DNA of 64,000 nucleotides from Salinivirga sp035268865 (lineage in GTDB: Bacteria; Bacteroidota; Bacteroidia; Bacteroidales; Salinivirgaceae), in assembly GCF_035268865.1 (NCBI RefSeq), contig NZ_DATFKB010000024.1:26745-90744 (forward strand). Direction: 5' to 3'. The notes below the pieces were generated by a model, which saw only the letters and a list, made by a program, of their open reading frames with translations, was not told where the DNA came from and searched no databases. Shown here one piece after another: positions 36,252 through 45,300 of this stretch. Positions within the stretch are counted from its first letter, which is position 1. Every line of letters begins with the position of its first letter. The translations under genes and the position numbers were made by a program.

Positions 36252-37415
36252 ATGTTACTTCTTGATAAACCATATGTTTCTGATCTACTGATTAATACAA
36301 TCAGAAAAAATAACTGGCCTGTTGTGGGCACAAACATTGCGCGGGAAATGGCTCCTGAACTGCAGGATCTGTTTATGAGCGATGAAGAGGCTGTTGCTGC
36401 TTATGAAAAAAATCCCATGATGTATGTGAACTCAGAAAATACAATATCGTGGATTAATGAAAATTTGGCCCATACAAAGCTACCCGAACAAGTCAATACA
36501 TTCAAAAATAAAGGCTTGTTTCGTGATATGCTCAGTGAGATTTACCCGGAATTTCGATATAAGAAAATTGAGTATCAGAATTTGAAAAACTATAATCCGG
36601 AAGATTTTGGTTTTCCTTTGATCATAAAGCCTGCAGTAGGTTTTTTTTCAATGGGTATATACGTGGTAGAGAATATTGAGGATTGGAATAGTGCACTTGC
36701 AAAGCTGGAGCAGGAGCTTAAGCAGGTAAGAGGAATTTATCCTGAAGAGGTTATGAATAGCCAGATGTTCCTGCTCGAACAACTTATACCAGGGGATGAG
36801 TATGCCGTAGACGTTTATTTTGACCAAGATAGTAAACCGGTGATTCTGAATATTTATGAACACATTTTTACTGATGCTAAAGATGTAAATGACCGGGCAT
36901 ATTTTACTTCTGTGAAAGTTATAGATAAAACCCATGATGTATTCGAAGAGAAATTGCAGTTTATTGGTAAAAAGACCGGAGTGAAACTTTTTCCGATGCA
37001 CATCGAATTTCGTATTACCCCAGAGGGTGAGGCCATACCAATTGAGTCTAATCCATTGCGCTTCGCCGGATGGTGTATGACTGACCTGAGCAAATATTCC
37101 TGGCGCATTAATCCATATGAATATTTTTTCAATCAGCAAAAACCAGATTGGCTATCGATATTTAAGGGCCGTACAGGCAGACAATATAATGCCATTATTG
37201 CCGATATCCCACGAAATGTTGACTTGGAAAAAATCGACTACGTAGATTATAAAAAATTTGAAAATGATTTTTCCAATTTGCTGAATATTCACAAAACTAA
37301 TTACAGGCAGTATCCTGTATTTGCTTTTGCATTTTCTGAAACAAGGTCAGCCGATAAAGAAGAGGTTGAACATTTTCTATATTCTGACTTAACGGAATAT
37401 ATATTGTTGAAATAG
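36252..37415 (+). CDS. ATP-grasp domain protein, unknown ligase activity
   Basis: 387 residues. A Rossmann-like N-terminal part (about 1-95) is followed by the ATP-grasp fold: FGFPLIIKPAVGFFSMGIY (nucleotide-binding Lys), LEQLIPGDEYAVDVYFD and the metal-binding IPIESNPLRFAG near residue 260-275. The last about 100 residues do not match a known module. ATP-grasp enzymes join a carboxylate to an amine or thiol through an acyl phosphate; the substrates here cannot be inferred. It is monocistronic with a clear promoter and a weak terminator, so genomic context does not help. Confidence 0.8.
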   Translation: MLLLDKPYVSDLLINTIRKNNWPVVGTNIAREMAPELQDLFMSDEEAVAAYEKNPMMYVNSENTISWINENLAHTKLPEQVNTFKNKGLFRDMLSEIYPEFRYKKIEYQNLKNYNPEDFGFPLIIKPAVGFFSMGIYVVENIEDWNSALAKLEQELKQVRGIYPEEVMNSQMFLLEQLIPGDEYAVDVYFDQDSKPVILNIYEHIFTDAKDVNDRAYFTSVKVIDKTHDVFEEKLQFIGKKTGVKLFPMHIEFRITPEGEAIPIESNPLRFAGWCMTDLSKYSWRINPYEYFFNQQKPDWLSIFKGRTGRQYNAIIADIPRNVDLEKIDYVDYKKFENDFSNLLNIHKTNYRQYPVFAFAFSETRSADKEEVEHFLYSDLTEYILLK

Positions 37416-37417
37416 TG

Positions 37418-37452
37418 GGAGTTTATATCGGATTTTAAACTCCAATTTATTT
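37418..37452 (+). terminator. Weak terminator after the ATP-grasp gene
   Basis: GGAGTTTA (37418-37425) pairs with TAAACTCC (37436-37443), 10-nt loop, followed by an AT-rich tract with a T-run. Confidence 0.5.
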
Positions 37453-37520
37453 TTGTGGTTGCCCAAAATGTTTTTTCTTTGTAAACGACAGGGAGCTTAA
37501 TAACTTAAATAAAACTAAAA

Positions 37521-38138
37521 ATGAGAAAAATTGTAATTTTTGCAGCTATGATGGTTGCGCTGGCAGCTTGCAGTAATCAACAAGATGAGAAAAAAGTCGA
37601 TGATAGTCAGGAAATGACTAAATCTGAGGTAATGACCATTGATAAGTTTTTTCAAAAAGGCGAAGAACTTGCCGGTAAAACAGTATCGGTCAAAGGTCAG
37701 GTCGATCATGTATGTAAACATGGTGGAAAACGCATGTTCCTGGTTGGAAGTAAACCCGAATATCGTTTAAAAATTACCACAGGAGAAGATCTTCCAAGTT
37801 TTGATGTTGCCTATGAAGGATCAGAAATGCATGTAACAGGAACAGTTGAAGTAATGAAAATGGATTCAGCTTACCTGGCAAACTGGGAAAAAGAATTACG
37901 CGAAGGAGCAGCTGAGGAGCATCAAGGACATGAGCATGGCGATGGAGAAGGAGATGGCACCGGAGAAGGAGAAGACCACGAACACGATCACACATCGCAC
38001 GGTGAGCAAGCCGATATGGGCGAGCATATTCCGGGAATGGAAAAAGTTGAAGGTTACAGAGCAGAACTTAAAGAAACAGGGAAGGCATATATTCCTATCT
38101 TTTCTGTTGTAGCCGACAAGGTCGCTGAAACAAAATAA
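37521..38138 (+). CDS. Histidine-rich lipoprotein with OB-like domain
   Basis: 205 residues. A lipoprotein signal (VALAAC, Cys17) is followed by a beta-rich domain (about 45-115) with AGKTVSVKGQVDHVCKHGGKRM, like the OB-fold of small periplasmic proteins. A low-complexity His/Asp/Glu/Gly segment follows (about 131-165, e.g. HQGHEHGDGEGDGTGEGE), with nine or so His residues, which suggests metal binding (Zn, Cu or Ni; inference). A C-terminal KETGKAYIPIFSVVADKV strand closes the domain. The gene ends at a strong terminator; a PepSY protein and a MATE transporter follow. Confidence 0.75.
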   Translation: MRKIVIFAAMMVALAACSNQQDEKKVDDSQEMTKSEVMTIDKFFQKGEELAGKTVSVKGQVDHVCKHGGKRMFLVGSKPEYRLKITTGEDLPSFDVAYEGSEMHVTGTVEVMKMDSAYLANWEKELREGAAEEHQGHEHGDGEGDGTGEGEDHEHDHTSHGEQADMGEHIPGMEKVEGYRAELKETGKAYIPIFSVVADKVAETK

Positions 38139-38162
38139 TCCATAAATAAATTTCAGTAATAT

Positions 38163-38192
38163 AATCCCGGTGTGAGGCATCGGGATTTTTTT
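38163..38192 (+). terminator. Rho-independent terminator after the His-rich lipoprotein gene
   Basis: AATCCCGGTG (38163-38172) pairs with CATCGGGATT (38178-38187, one G-T pair) around a 5-nt loop, followed by T residues to 38192. Confidence 0.75.
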
Positions 38193-38312
38193 AATTTTGT
38201 GCTTTTATTAAATGCTATAAAATATTTGTCTAATTAGCTGATGCGTTTCATACTAATATAGTTTCATTTTTGCAGGGTTGCATCGGCTAAATAATACCAA
38301 AATTGAAAAACC

Positions 38313-38882
38313 ATGAAGTGGAGAAAATTTAACAGAAATATACACCGCGACCTTGGGTATTTTTTTGTAGGACTAACCATAATTTATTCTGTATCGGGAA
38401 TTGCACTTAATCATTTGCATCACTGGAATCCTGACCTAAAAACAGAAGAATATCGAGGTGTGTTTGAACAAGTATATAACTTTTCAGATAACCGCGATGA
38501 AGCATCTCAGAAAGCCGTGAGTGAAATCGGCGTTAAATATCCTGTGAAAAGCACTTCTTTGCAGCGCAATGGCAATATTAAGGTTTTTCTTGATGTTGGT
38601 GATAACAATACCGGCTCTGTAATAATTGATCCCGACGATAATGAGTACAAAGTTTCGATTCTAAAAAAACGTGTTTTATTGCGGGAGATGAATCTCATGC
38701 ATCGCAATAATTTAAAACAAATTTGGACATGGGTAAGCGATATCTATGCGCTTGGTCTGATAATTCTTGCAATTACAGGCATGATTATTCTGAGAGGTAA
38801 ATTTGGATTTAAGCGCTATGGCGTTTGGCTAGTAGGTGCAGGAATTGTAATTCCCATCGTAATCTTCATCATATACATGTAG
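38313..38882 (+). CDS. PepSY-associated membrane protein
   Basis: 189 residues. TM1 (about 14-34, GYFFVGLTIIYSVSGIAL) is preceded by the typical WRKFNRNIHRDLG; a periplasmic PepSY-like domain follows (about 40-128), then TM2 (YALGLIILAITGMIILRG) and TM3 (LVGAGIVIPIVIFIIYM). PepSY-TM proteins are common near iron- or copper-uptake genes and ferric reductases; the exact role is unknown. His residues on the outer face (LNHLHHWN) could bind heme or metal. It is 5 bp upstream of the MATE gene, so the two are coupled. Confidence 0.8.
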   Translation: MKWRKFNRNIHRDLGYFFVGLTIIYSVSGIALNHLHHWNPDLKTEEYRGVFEQVYNFSDNRDEASQKAVSEIGVKYPVKSTSLQRNGNIKVFLDVGDNNTGSVIIDPDDNEYKVSILKKRVLLREMNLMHRNNLKQIWTWVSDIYALGLIILAITGMIILRGKFGFKRYGVWLVGAGIVIPIVIFIIYM

Positions 38883-38887
38883 TTGTC

Positions 38888-40201
38888 GTGAATAAAAGAA
38901 TCCTCAGACTTGCCATTCCAAACATTGTAAGCAATATCACCATCCCGTTGTTGGGTATGGTCGATTTAGCTTTAATGGGGCACCTGGACTCGGTAAATTA
39001 TATTGGGGCAATTGCATTGGGGGCAATGATATTTAATTTCCTCTATTGGGGATTTGGCTTTTTGCGAATGGGCACATCGGGTTTCACTGCACAGGCTTAT
39101 GGGAGAAGGAGTATGCCCGATAGTATTCATACTTTAGCGCGGGCTTTGCTCATAGCTTTTATGGGAGCTTTATTGCTGATATTGTTGCAGTACCCAATCG
39201 AAAAATTGACGTTTTGGCTTATCTCCAGCGAGCCGGAAGTTGAGCAACTGGCCCGGAGTTATTTTTATATTCGCATTTGGGCAGCCCCTGCAACAATAGG
39301 TCTTTATGCATTAAATGGTTGGTATGTTGGAATGCAAAATACGCGATTTCCAATGTTTATGGCCATCCTAATTAACCTTGTTAATATAGGTCTCAATATA
39401 TTATTTGTATTTGGGTTGAATATGAAGTCAGACGGAGTTGCGCTTGGTACATTACTGGCGCAGTATTCAGGCTTGTTCTTTGGGTTGTTCCTGTTTAGAA
39501 AATATTATGGCAAATTATTGAAGCACTTTAAACGCGAAAGTTTAAAAAACATCAGTATTTTAAAGGAGTTCATGGCTGTCAATAAAGATATTTTTATTCG
39601 TACCTTATGTATTATTATCGTATTTACCTTCTTTACAAGTTCATCAGCTGCAGTGAATAAACATATACTTGCGGTAAATACAGTTTTGCTGCAGCTTTTC
39701 TTTGTTTATTCTTATTTTGTAGATGGATTTGCTTATGCAGCCGAAGCCCTAACCGGAAAATATTTTGGTGCGCAAGATGCAGTGTTGCTCAAAAAATCTG
39801 TTAAAAAATTATTCGTATGGGGACTGGGTATTGCAGTGGTTTTTAGTGCTGTTTATGGTTTTGGATGGCGCCCTGTTATATGGCTGCTCACTGATAATGC
39901 CAGCGTAATTAACGCAGCAGGAGAGTATTCTATTTGGATTGGATTGATGCCACTTATGGCGTTTGCCTCCTTTTTATGGGATGGAATTTATATTGGAGCT
40001 ACAGCTTCAGTGCAAATGCGTAATTCGATGCTCATTGCTACACTCGTGGTGTTTTTTCCCGTATTCTACATTTTGAGACCGTATTTTGGAAATCATGCTT
40101 TGTGGATTGCATTGCTTGCATTTTTGCTCACCCGTGGTATAGCACAATATTTTATGGCAAATCGCGCTGTGTTTTCAAAAGTTTTATCGAAAAGAGCATA
40201 A
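38888..40201 (+). CDS. MATE-family (DinF-like) multidrug/Na+ antiporter
   Basis: 437 residues from a GTG at 38888, only 5 bp after the PepSY gene stop; the upstream extension in frame reads through the PepSY coding region and is rejected. Twelve predicted membrane helices in two bundles, with ILRLAIPNIVSNITIPLLGMVDLAL at the start (given here in part as IVSNITIPLLGMVDLAL) and MGHLDSVNYIGAIALG. Members export organic cations or lipids in exchange for H+ or Na+. Its substrate is unknown. It likely shares a transcript with the PepSY gene. Confidence 0.9.
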   Translation: MNKRILRLAIPNIVSNITIPLLGMVDLALMGHLDSVNYIGAIALGAMIFNFLYWGFGFLRMGTSGFTAQAYGRRSMPDSIHTLARALLIAFMGALLLILLQYPIEKLTFWLISSEPEVEQLARSYFYIRIWAAPATIGLYALNGWYVGMQNTRFPMFMAILINLVNIGLNILFVFGLNMKSDGVALGTLLAQYSGLFFGLFLFRKYYGKLLKHFKRESLKNISILKEFMAVNKDIFIRTLCIIIVFTFFTSSSAAVNKHILAVNTVLLQLFFVYSYFVDGFAYAAEALTGKYFGAQDAVLLKKSVKKLFVWGLGIAVVFSAVYGFGWRPVIWLLTDNASVINAAGEYSIWIGLMPLMAFASFLWDGIYIGATASVQMRNSMLIATLVVFFPVFYILRPYFGNHALWIALLAFLLTRGIAQYFMANRAVFSKVLSKRA

Positions 40202-40238
40202 AAAAACACCCCAAATATTGTCTCCAAATTTGGGGTGT
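40201..40238 (-). terminator. Terminator of ugd (convergent with the MATE gene)
   Basis: ACACCCCAAAT (40206-40216) pairs with ATTTGGGGTGT (40228-40238). On the minus strand the hairpin is followed by six T (40206-40201), so it mainly serves ugd; it may also stop transcripts from the MATE side. Confidence 0.8.
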
Positions 40239-40262
40239 GATTTGTGGTTTTTATGAATCTTT

Positions 40263-41594
40263 CTATTCCGGTTTTACAGCTTTTCTACCAATACTGTAAT
40301 ATATGAAACCTTGATTTTTCATTTCTGAAAGTTCATAAATATTCCTTCCATCCATGATCAAATGGTTTTTCATTAGTTTCTTCATTACGTTGTAATTGGG
40401 TGTTCTGAATTCGGGCCATTCAGTTACAAGCAGCAATGCATCGGCATCAACAAGTGCTTCGTATTGATCGCGGGCGTATTGAATTGAGTCCCCTATTCGG
40501 CGCTTACTCTCTTCCATTGCTACAGGGTCATAACCTGTTATTTCTGCTCCTTCTGCTTTGAGCTTTTCAATAATTGACAATGCAGGAGCTTCACGCATAT
40601 CATCGGTATGTGGTTTAAAGCTTAGTCCCCAAAGCGCAATTTTTTTACCTTTCAAATCATTATTGAAATGGTACATTAATTTATTTACAAGTGTAGTTTT
40701 TTGACGCTCATTGACCGATTCAACTGCCTTAAGAATATCAAGGCTGTGGTTGTTTTTATCTGAAGTATTAATTAAGGCTTTTACATCCTTTGGGAAACAA
40801 GATCCGCCATATCCGGTACCGGCATAAATAAATTTATTTCCAATACGGCTATCACTTCCAATACCTCTTCTAACACTGTTTACATCTGCGCCAACCAATT
40901 CGCAAAGATTGGCCATATCGTTCATAAAGCTTATTTTCGTAGCCAGCATTGAGTTGGCAGCGTATTTGGTGAGCTCGGCAGATGGTATGTCCATAGAGAT
41001 TACCGGATGACCATTGAGGACAAAAGGTTTATAAAGTCGGCTTAAAATATCTTCAGCTTTGGCACTGTCGGTACCTATTACAATACGGTCTGGTTTTAAG
41101 AAATCATCAATTGCATCGCCCTCTTTCAGGAACTCCGGGTTAGAAGCTACATCAAAATCGATATTTACACCTCTTTTGTCAAGTGCTTCTTTCAATGTTT
41201 TTCTGACTTTTTCAGCCGTGCCAATGGGTACTGTACTTTTAGTAACCACCACCATGTAGTTTTCCATATGTTCTCCTACTTCACGGGCTACATCAAGTAC
41301 GTATTGCAAATCTGCAGAACCATCTTCATCAGGAGGTGTACCTACTGCAATAAATACAGCGTCTGTGTCTTTTAAACTCTCTTTGAGTGATGTGGTAAAA
41401 AATAGTCTGCTTTTGTCGACATTGTTTTTTACCATTGGTTCAAGACCAGGTTCGTAAATGGGAATTATACCCTGACGAAGATTCTGTACTTTATCTTTGT
41501 CAATGTCAACACAAGTTACAGTGACACCAGTTTCTGCGAAACATGTTCCGGTCACCAGGCCTACATAGCCGGTTCCAACTACAGATATTTTCAT
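40263..41594 (-). CDS. ugd: UDP-glucose 6-dehydrogenase
   Basis: 443 residues. It oxidises UDP-glucose to UDP-glucuronate with two NAD+, for capsule or exopolysaccharide. Seen: the N-terminal nucleotide-binding VVGTGYVGLVTGTCFAE, the catalytic Cys in GYGGSCFPKDVKAL, NPEFLKEGDAIDDF, and the C-terminal LWGLSFKPHTDDMREAP. The substrate-binding Lys region KYAANSMLATKISFMND is intact. No polysaccharide genes flank it; it has its own 3' terminator. Confidence 0.96.
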   Translation of the reverse strand: MKISVVGTGYVGLVTGTCFAETGVTVTCVDIDKDKVQNLRQGIIPIYEPGLEPMVKNNVDKSRLFFTTSLKESLKDTDAVFIAVGTPPDEDGSADLQYVLDVAREVGEHMENYMVVVTKSTVPIGTAEKVRKTLKEALDKRGVNIDFDVASNPEFLKEGDAIDDFLKPDRIVIGTDSAKAEDILSRLYKPFVLNGHPVISMDIPSAELTKYAANSMLATKISFMNDMANLCELVGADVNSVRRGIGSDSRIGNKFIYAGTGYGGSCFPKDVKALINTSDKNNHSLDILKAVESVNERQKTTLVNKLMYHFNNDLKGKKIALWGLSFKPHTDDMREAPALSIIEKLKAEGAEITGYDPVAMEESKRRIGDSIQYARDQYEALVDADALLLVTEWPEFRTPNYNVMKKLMKNHLIMDGRNIYELSEMKNQGFIYYSIGRKAVKPE

Positions 41595-41971
41595 TTTTTA
41601 ATAAATATTTGGTTCAAAATAAGGTCGTTGTTTTTTTATATGTAATAAAAAGTGGCGCTAAGATAAGCAGATATTTTTTCTTAGAAAAGCACATGTTAGA
41701 TTCGATTGTTAATCAATGGCTTAATATTTGCAAAAAAGATATCTGCATGTTTTGATCAAAATCTGTTTTTTGTATCCAAAATTTTTGCCGTTTGAAGCGA
41801 ACTTGTTGCAAAACATTCTGATTTTTCATTAGATGCTCTGCGACATGTATTTATTGTAAAAAAACTTGATAATCTGTTGAATATCCGAAAAAAAAAGATT
41901 TATTTTGTGCGCTCAATAGATTTAATCTATAAATAAAGTCTAACTTACTAAATTTAAAGGAGTTTAATTAA
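41595..41971. other. Intergenic region ahead of rpsA (leader and promoter)
   Basis: 377 bp, AT-rich, no convincing gene. On the plus strand a near-consensus -7 (TATTTTG, one base short of TAnnTTTG) occurs near 41901. An imperfect 24-bp palindrome at 41918-41941 (18 of 24 positions) lies in the expected rpsA leader. The Shine-Dalgarno site is at 41956-41962. Nothing else was recognised. Confidence 0.4.
41956..41962 (+). promoter_or_regulatory. Shine-Dalgarno sequence of rpsA
   Basis: AAAGGAG, 9 nt before the ATG at 41972. This is notable because most genes in the window show no such sequence and Bacteroidota ribosomes generally hide the anti-Shine-Dalgarno. Confidence 0.6.
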
Positions 41972-43846
41972 ATGAACGAAGAAGAAAAAAATTTAGAAAA
42001 TCAAGAGGTACAAGAAGAAAGGCAAGCCACCTCTGTTCAGCAAACTGAAGAATTTGACTGGGATAATTACGACAAAGAAGTTGATGATTATTCTTCTGAA
42101 GAACGCCAAGAGCTTGAAAAAATGTACGACGATACCATGTCTACCATTGGTGAAAACGAAGTGGTTGATGGTACTGTTGTTGCAATCACTAAGCGGGAAG
42201 TAATTATTAATATTGGTTACAAATCTGAAGGTATTGTAAATGCCAATGAATTCCGCTACAACCCTGACCTAAAGGTTGGAGATACTGTTGAAGTTTATGT
42301 TGAAACACAAGAAGACAAAGACGGACAGTTAAAACTTTCACACAAAAAAGCCAGAGCTCTCCGCTCATGGGATCGTGTGAACGAAGCACTTGAAAAAGAC
42401 GAAATTATTAAAGGATACATCAAATGCCGCACAAAAGGTGGTATGATTGTCGATGTATTTGGTATTGAAGCATTCTTGCCAGGTTCACAAATTGACGTGA
42501 AACCAATTCGCGACTACGATATGTTTGTAGGAAAAACCATGGAATTCAAAGTGGTTAAAATTAACCAGGAATACAAAAACGTGGTTGTTTCGCACAAAGC
42601 ACTTATCGAAGCTGAACTTGAGCAACAGAAAAAAGAAATTATTGCCAAGCTTGAAAAAGGCCAGGTTCTTGAAGGAACTGTTAAAAACATTACCTCTTAC
42701 GGTGTATTTATCGACCTCGGTGGTGTTGATGGACTTATCCACATCACAGACCTTTCATGGGGGCGCATCTCACATCCGGAAGAGATTGTTGAGCTTGACC
42801 AGAAACTCAATGTGGTTATTCTTGACTTTGACGATGACAAGAAACGCATTGCACTTGGACTGAAACAACTTACCGAGCATCCATGGGATTCACTTGATCC
42901 TAACCTTAAAGTTGGTGATAAAGTAAAAGGTAAAGTAGTTGTAATGGCCGATTATGGTGCTTTTGTAGAAATCGCACCTGGTGTTGAAGGTCTGATTCAC
43001 GTTTCAGAAATGTCATGGTCACAGCACTTGCGTAGTGCCCAGGAGTTCCTGAAAGTAGGTGACGAGATCGAGGCTGTTATTCTTACCCTTGATCGCGAAG
43101 AGCGCAAAATGTCACTCGGTATGAAACAACTCAAACCGGATCCATGGCAAGATATTGAACAAAAATATCCGCTTAACTCAAAACATAAAGCTAAAGTACG
43201 CAACTTCACCAGCTTTGGTGTATTTGTAGAAATCGAAGAAGGTGTAGATGGATTGATTCACATTTCTGACCTTTCATGGACCAAGAAAGTGAAACACCCT
43301 GCGGAATTCACCTCAATTGGTGCCGATATTGAAGTTGTAGTCCTCGAAATCGACAAAGACAACCGTCGCCTGAGCCTTGGACACAAGCAATTGGAAGAGA
43401 ACCCATGGGAAGTTTTCGAAACCATCTTTGCTGTTGATTCAGTGCATGAAGGAACCGTTACTGAAATGACTGAAAAAGGTGCTGTAGTTGCACTTCCATA
43501 TGGTGTAGAAGGTTTTGCCACTCCTAAACACATGGTGAAAGAAGATGGCGGAAAAGTCGGAGTCGACGAAAAAGCGCAATTTAAAGTAATTGAATTTAAC
43601 AAAGACGCTAAACGTATCATCGTTTCTCACAGCCGTATTTTCGAAGACGAAAAACGTGCCGAAAACCAGGCTACTCGCAAAGCAACTAAGAGTGCTACCA
43701 AAAAACTGAAAGATAACCTTGAAAAAACAACCCTTGGCGATATTTCAGATTTAGCTGCACTTAAAGATGAAATGAACAGTGAGTCAGCTGCAAAGGCCAA
43801 GTCAAAGAAAGACGACAAGGCTGATGAAGGAAAAAAAGATGAGTAA
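41972..43846 (+). CDS. rpsA: 30S ribosomal protein S1
   Basis: 624 residues. It binds mRNA on the 30S subunit and helps initiation. Six S1 (OB-fold) repeats are seen, beginning at VVDGTVVAITKREVII, IIKGYIKCRTKGGMIV, VLEGTVKNITSYGVFI, KVKGKVVVMADYGAFV, KHKAKVRNFTSFGVFV and VHEGTVTEMTEKGAVV. Repeats 3 to 5 are most conserved (GLIHISDLSW type). The N-terminus is acidic (about 40 residues) and the tail is Lys/Asp-rich. Bacteroidota S1 has such extended ends. The Shine-Dalgarno and leader palindrome upstream suggest that its own translation may be controlled. Confidence 0.96.
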   Translation: MNEEEKNLENQEVQEERQATSVQQTEEFDWDNYDKEVDDYSSEERQELEKMYDDTMSTIGENEVVDGTVVAITKREVIINIGYKSEGIVNANEFRYNPDLKVGDTVEVYVETQEDKDGQLKLSHKKARALRSWDRVNEALEKDEIIKGYIKCRTKGGMIVDVFGIEAFLPGSQIDVKPIRDYDMFVGKTMEFKVVKINQEYKNVVVSHKALIEAELEQQKKEIIAKLEKGQVLEGTVKNITSYGVFIDLGGVDGLIHITDLSWGRISHPEEIVELDQKLNVVILDFDDDKKRIALGLKQLTEHPWDSLDPNLKVGDKVKGKVVVMADYGAFVEIAPGVEGLIHVSEMSWSQHLRSAQEFLKVGDEIEAVILTLDREERKMSLGMKQLKPDPWQDIEQKYPLNSKHKAKVRNFTSFGVFVEIEEGVDGLIHISDLSWTKKVKHPAEFTSIGADIEVVVLEIDKDNRRLSLGHKQLEENPWEVFETIFAVDSVHEGTVTEMTEKGAVVALPYGVEGFATPKHMVKEDGGKVGVDEKAQFKVIEFNKDAKRIIVSHSRIFEDEKRAENQATRKATKSATKKLKDNLEKTTLGDISDLAALKDEMNSESAAKAKSKKDDKADEGKKDE

Positions 43847-43911
43847 TAGCGTCATATTTTTTTGGATGACTGGAAAGGATATCGTATTTTTATCTAAAAT
43901 TCTTTACTCCT

Positions 43912-44268
43912 ATGGATTTTAAAATAGAAAAGAAAGATAAGTACACAGAGATTCAGGTAATGGTAGACAAACTGGATACCCACATTGCCCCATCTCTAAA
44001 ATCAGAATTAGTGCTTATTGCCGGAAACGGTGAAAAAAACATTATACTTGACCTGAGTAATGCTCGTTATTGCGATTCCTCAGGACTTAGTGCAATTCTG
44101 GTTGCGAATCGCCTTTGTAAAAATGCCAATGGTGTATTCGTTCTGTCCGGTCTTCAAACAGCTGTTGAACGTTTAATTACTATCTCTCAGCTTGATACCG
44201 TGTTGAACATAGCAGATGATATGGTTCAGGCTGAAGAAATGTTAAATAAAGAACTTGATAAGGAGTAA
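43912..44268 (+). CDS. STAS-domain protein (anti-sigma factor antagonist-like)
   Basis: 118 residues, one STAS domain. The motif IILDLSNARYCDSSGLSAIL contains the conserved Ser pair used for phosphorylation in SpoIIAA-type proteins. No partner kinase (SpoIIAB/RsbW-like) is nearby. Its stop overlaps the rnz start by 1 bp (TAATG), so it is translationally coupled to RNase Z; the functional link is not known. Confidence 0.88.
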   Translation: MDFKIEKKDKYTEIQVMVDKLDTHIAPSLKSELVLIAGNGEKNIILDLSNARYCDSSGLSAILVANRLCKNANGVFVLSGLQTAVERLITISQLDTVLNIADDMVQAEEMLNKELDKE

Positions 44269-45263
44269 TGCGTTTTGAGCTGACAATTCTTGGCTCTGGA
44301 TCGGCATTACCTACATCAAACAGAAATACTACCGCTCAGGTACTGAATGTACTTGAGCGGTTTTTTTTAATTGATTGTGGTGAAGGTACTCAGCATCAGT
44401 TGCGTAAGTATAAACTCTCTTTCAACCACATTAATCATATTCTTATTAGCCATTTGCATGGCGATCACTTCTTTGGCTTGTTTGGCCTTATCTCTACCAT
44501 GAGCCTCGTTGGGCGCGATAAGCCACTCAATATATTTGGCCCGCCGGAATTGGAGCATTTATTATGGACCGTTTTAAAACCTCAGTTCGAAAAAACGCCC
44601 TTCCCAATTAATTTTCATCCACTTCATGCAGAGGCAGAGTGCACCATATATGAGGATAAAGTGGTTAAAATAACTTCATTCCCCTTAAAGCACAGTGTGC
44701 CGGTATGGGGTTTTTTATTTGAGGAGAAAGAACGGCTCAGGAAAATAAATTCCGATAAAATATCAGAATACAACATCTCGATTCCCGAGATTAATAACAT
44801 CAAAGCAGGAGGTGCGATTGTAAGGGAAAATCAAATTGTTTCCAATAAAGAGCTTACTTTTGACCCGCTGCCTCCCAGATCGTATGCTTTTATGACTGAC
44901 ACACTGCTCTCCAGAAGACACATGGAATTAGTGAAAAATACTGACCTGATTTACCATGAAGCAACATTCCTGAAAGAAGACCTGGCATTGGCCAGAAAGA
45001 CCCTGCATACCACAGCACAGCAAGCTGGTACTTTTGCACATGAAGCACAAATTAAGCATTTGCTTATAGGCCATTTTAGTACCCGCTATAAAAGCGATTT
45101 ATTGTTTGAGGATGAGTGCCGCAAGGAATTTAAGTATACTACTGCAGCACAGGATGGGGACAAAATCATATGGCCGGATAATAAGCGAACCACTTTTTTA
45201 GTCATCAGAGAAGAGGAGACCTTTGAACTTGCCATAAATAAAGAAAATGCAGAAAGCCGCTAA
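44268..45263 (+). CDS. rnz: Ribonuclease Z
   Basis: 331 residues, slightly long for bacterial RNase Z (about 305). It cuts the 3' trailer of tRNA precursors. The metallo-beta-lactamase site is present in ILISHLHGDHFFGLFGL (HxHxDH), FMTDT supplies a metal Asp, LIYHEATF and the C-terminal HLLIGHFSTRY supply further ligands. GSGSALPTSNRNTTAQVL is the typical start. The ATG overlaps the STAS gene stop. Confidence 0.93.
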   Translation: MRFELTILGSGSALPTSNRNTTAQVLNVLERFFLIDCGEGTQHQLRKYKLSFNHINHILISHLHGDHFFGLFGLISTMSLVGRDKPLNIFGPPELEHLLWTVLKPQFEKTPFPINFHPLHAEAECTIYEDKVVKITSFPLKHSVPVWGFLFEEKERLRKINSDKISEYNISIPEINNIKAGGAIVRENQIVSNKELTFDPLPPRSYAFMTDTLLSRRHMELVKNTDLIYHEATFLKEDLALARKTLHTTAQQAGTFAHEAQIKHLLIGHFSTRYKSDLLFEDECRKEFKYTTAAQDGDKIIWPDNKRTTFLVIREEETFELAINKENAESR

Positions 45264-45300
45264 TGCTTCACTCTGACCGTAATTTTTTTTGATTATTGCG

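Noticed and set aside
38825..38887. N-terminal extension of the MATE protein
   Set aside because: It overlaps the PepSY gene's last membrane segment in another frame; GTG at 38888 follows the PepSY stop by 5 bp and starts right before the first MATE helix.
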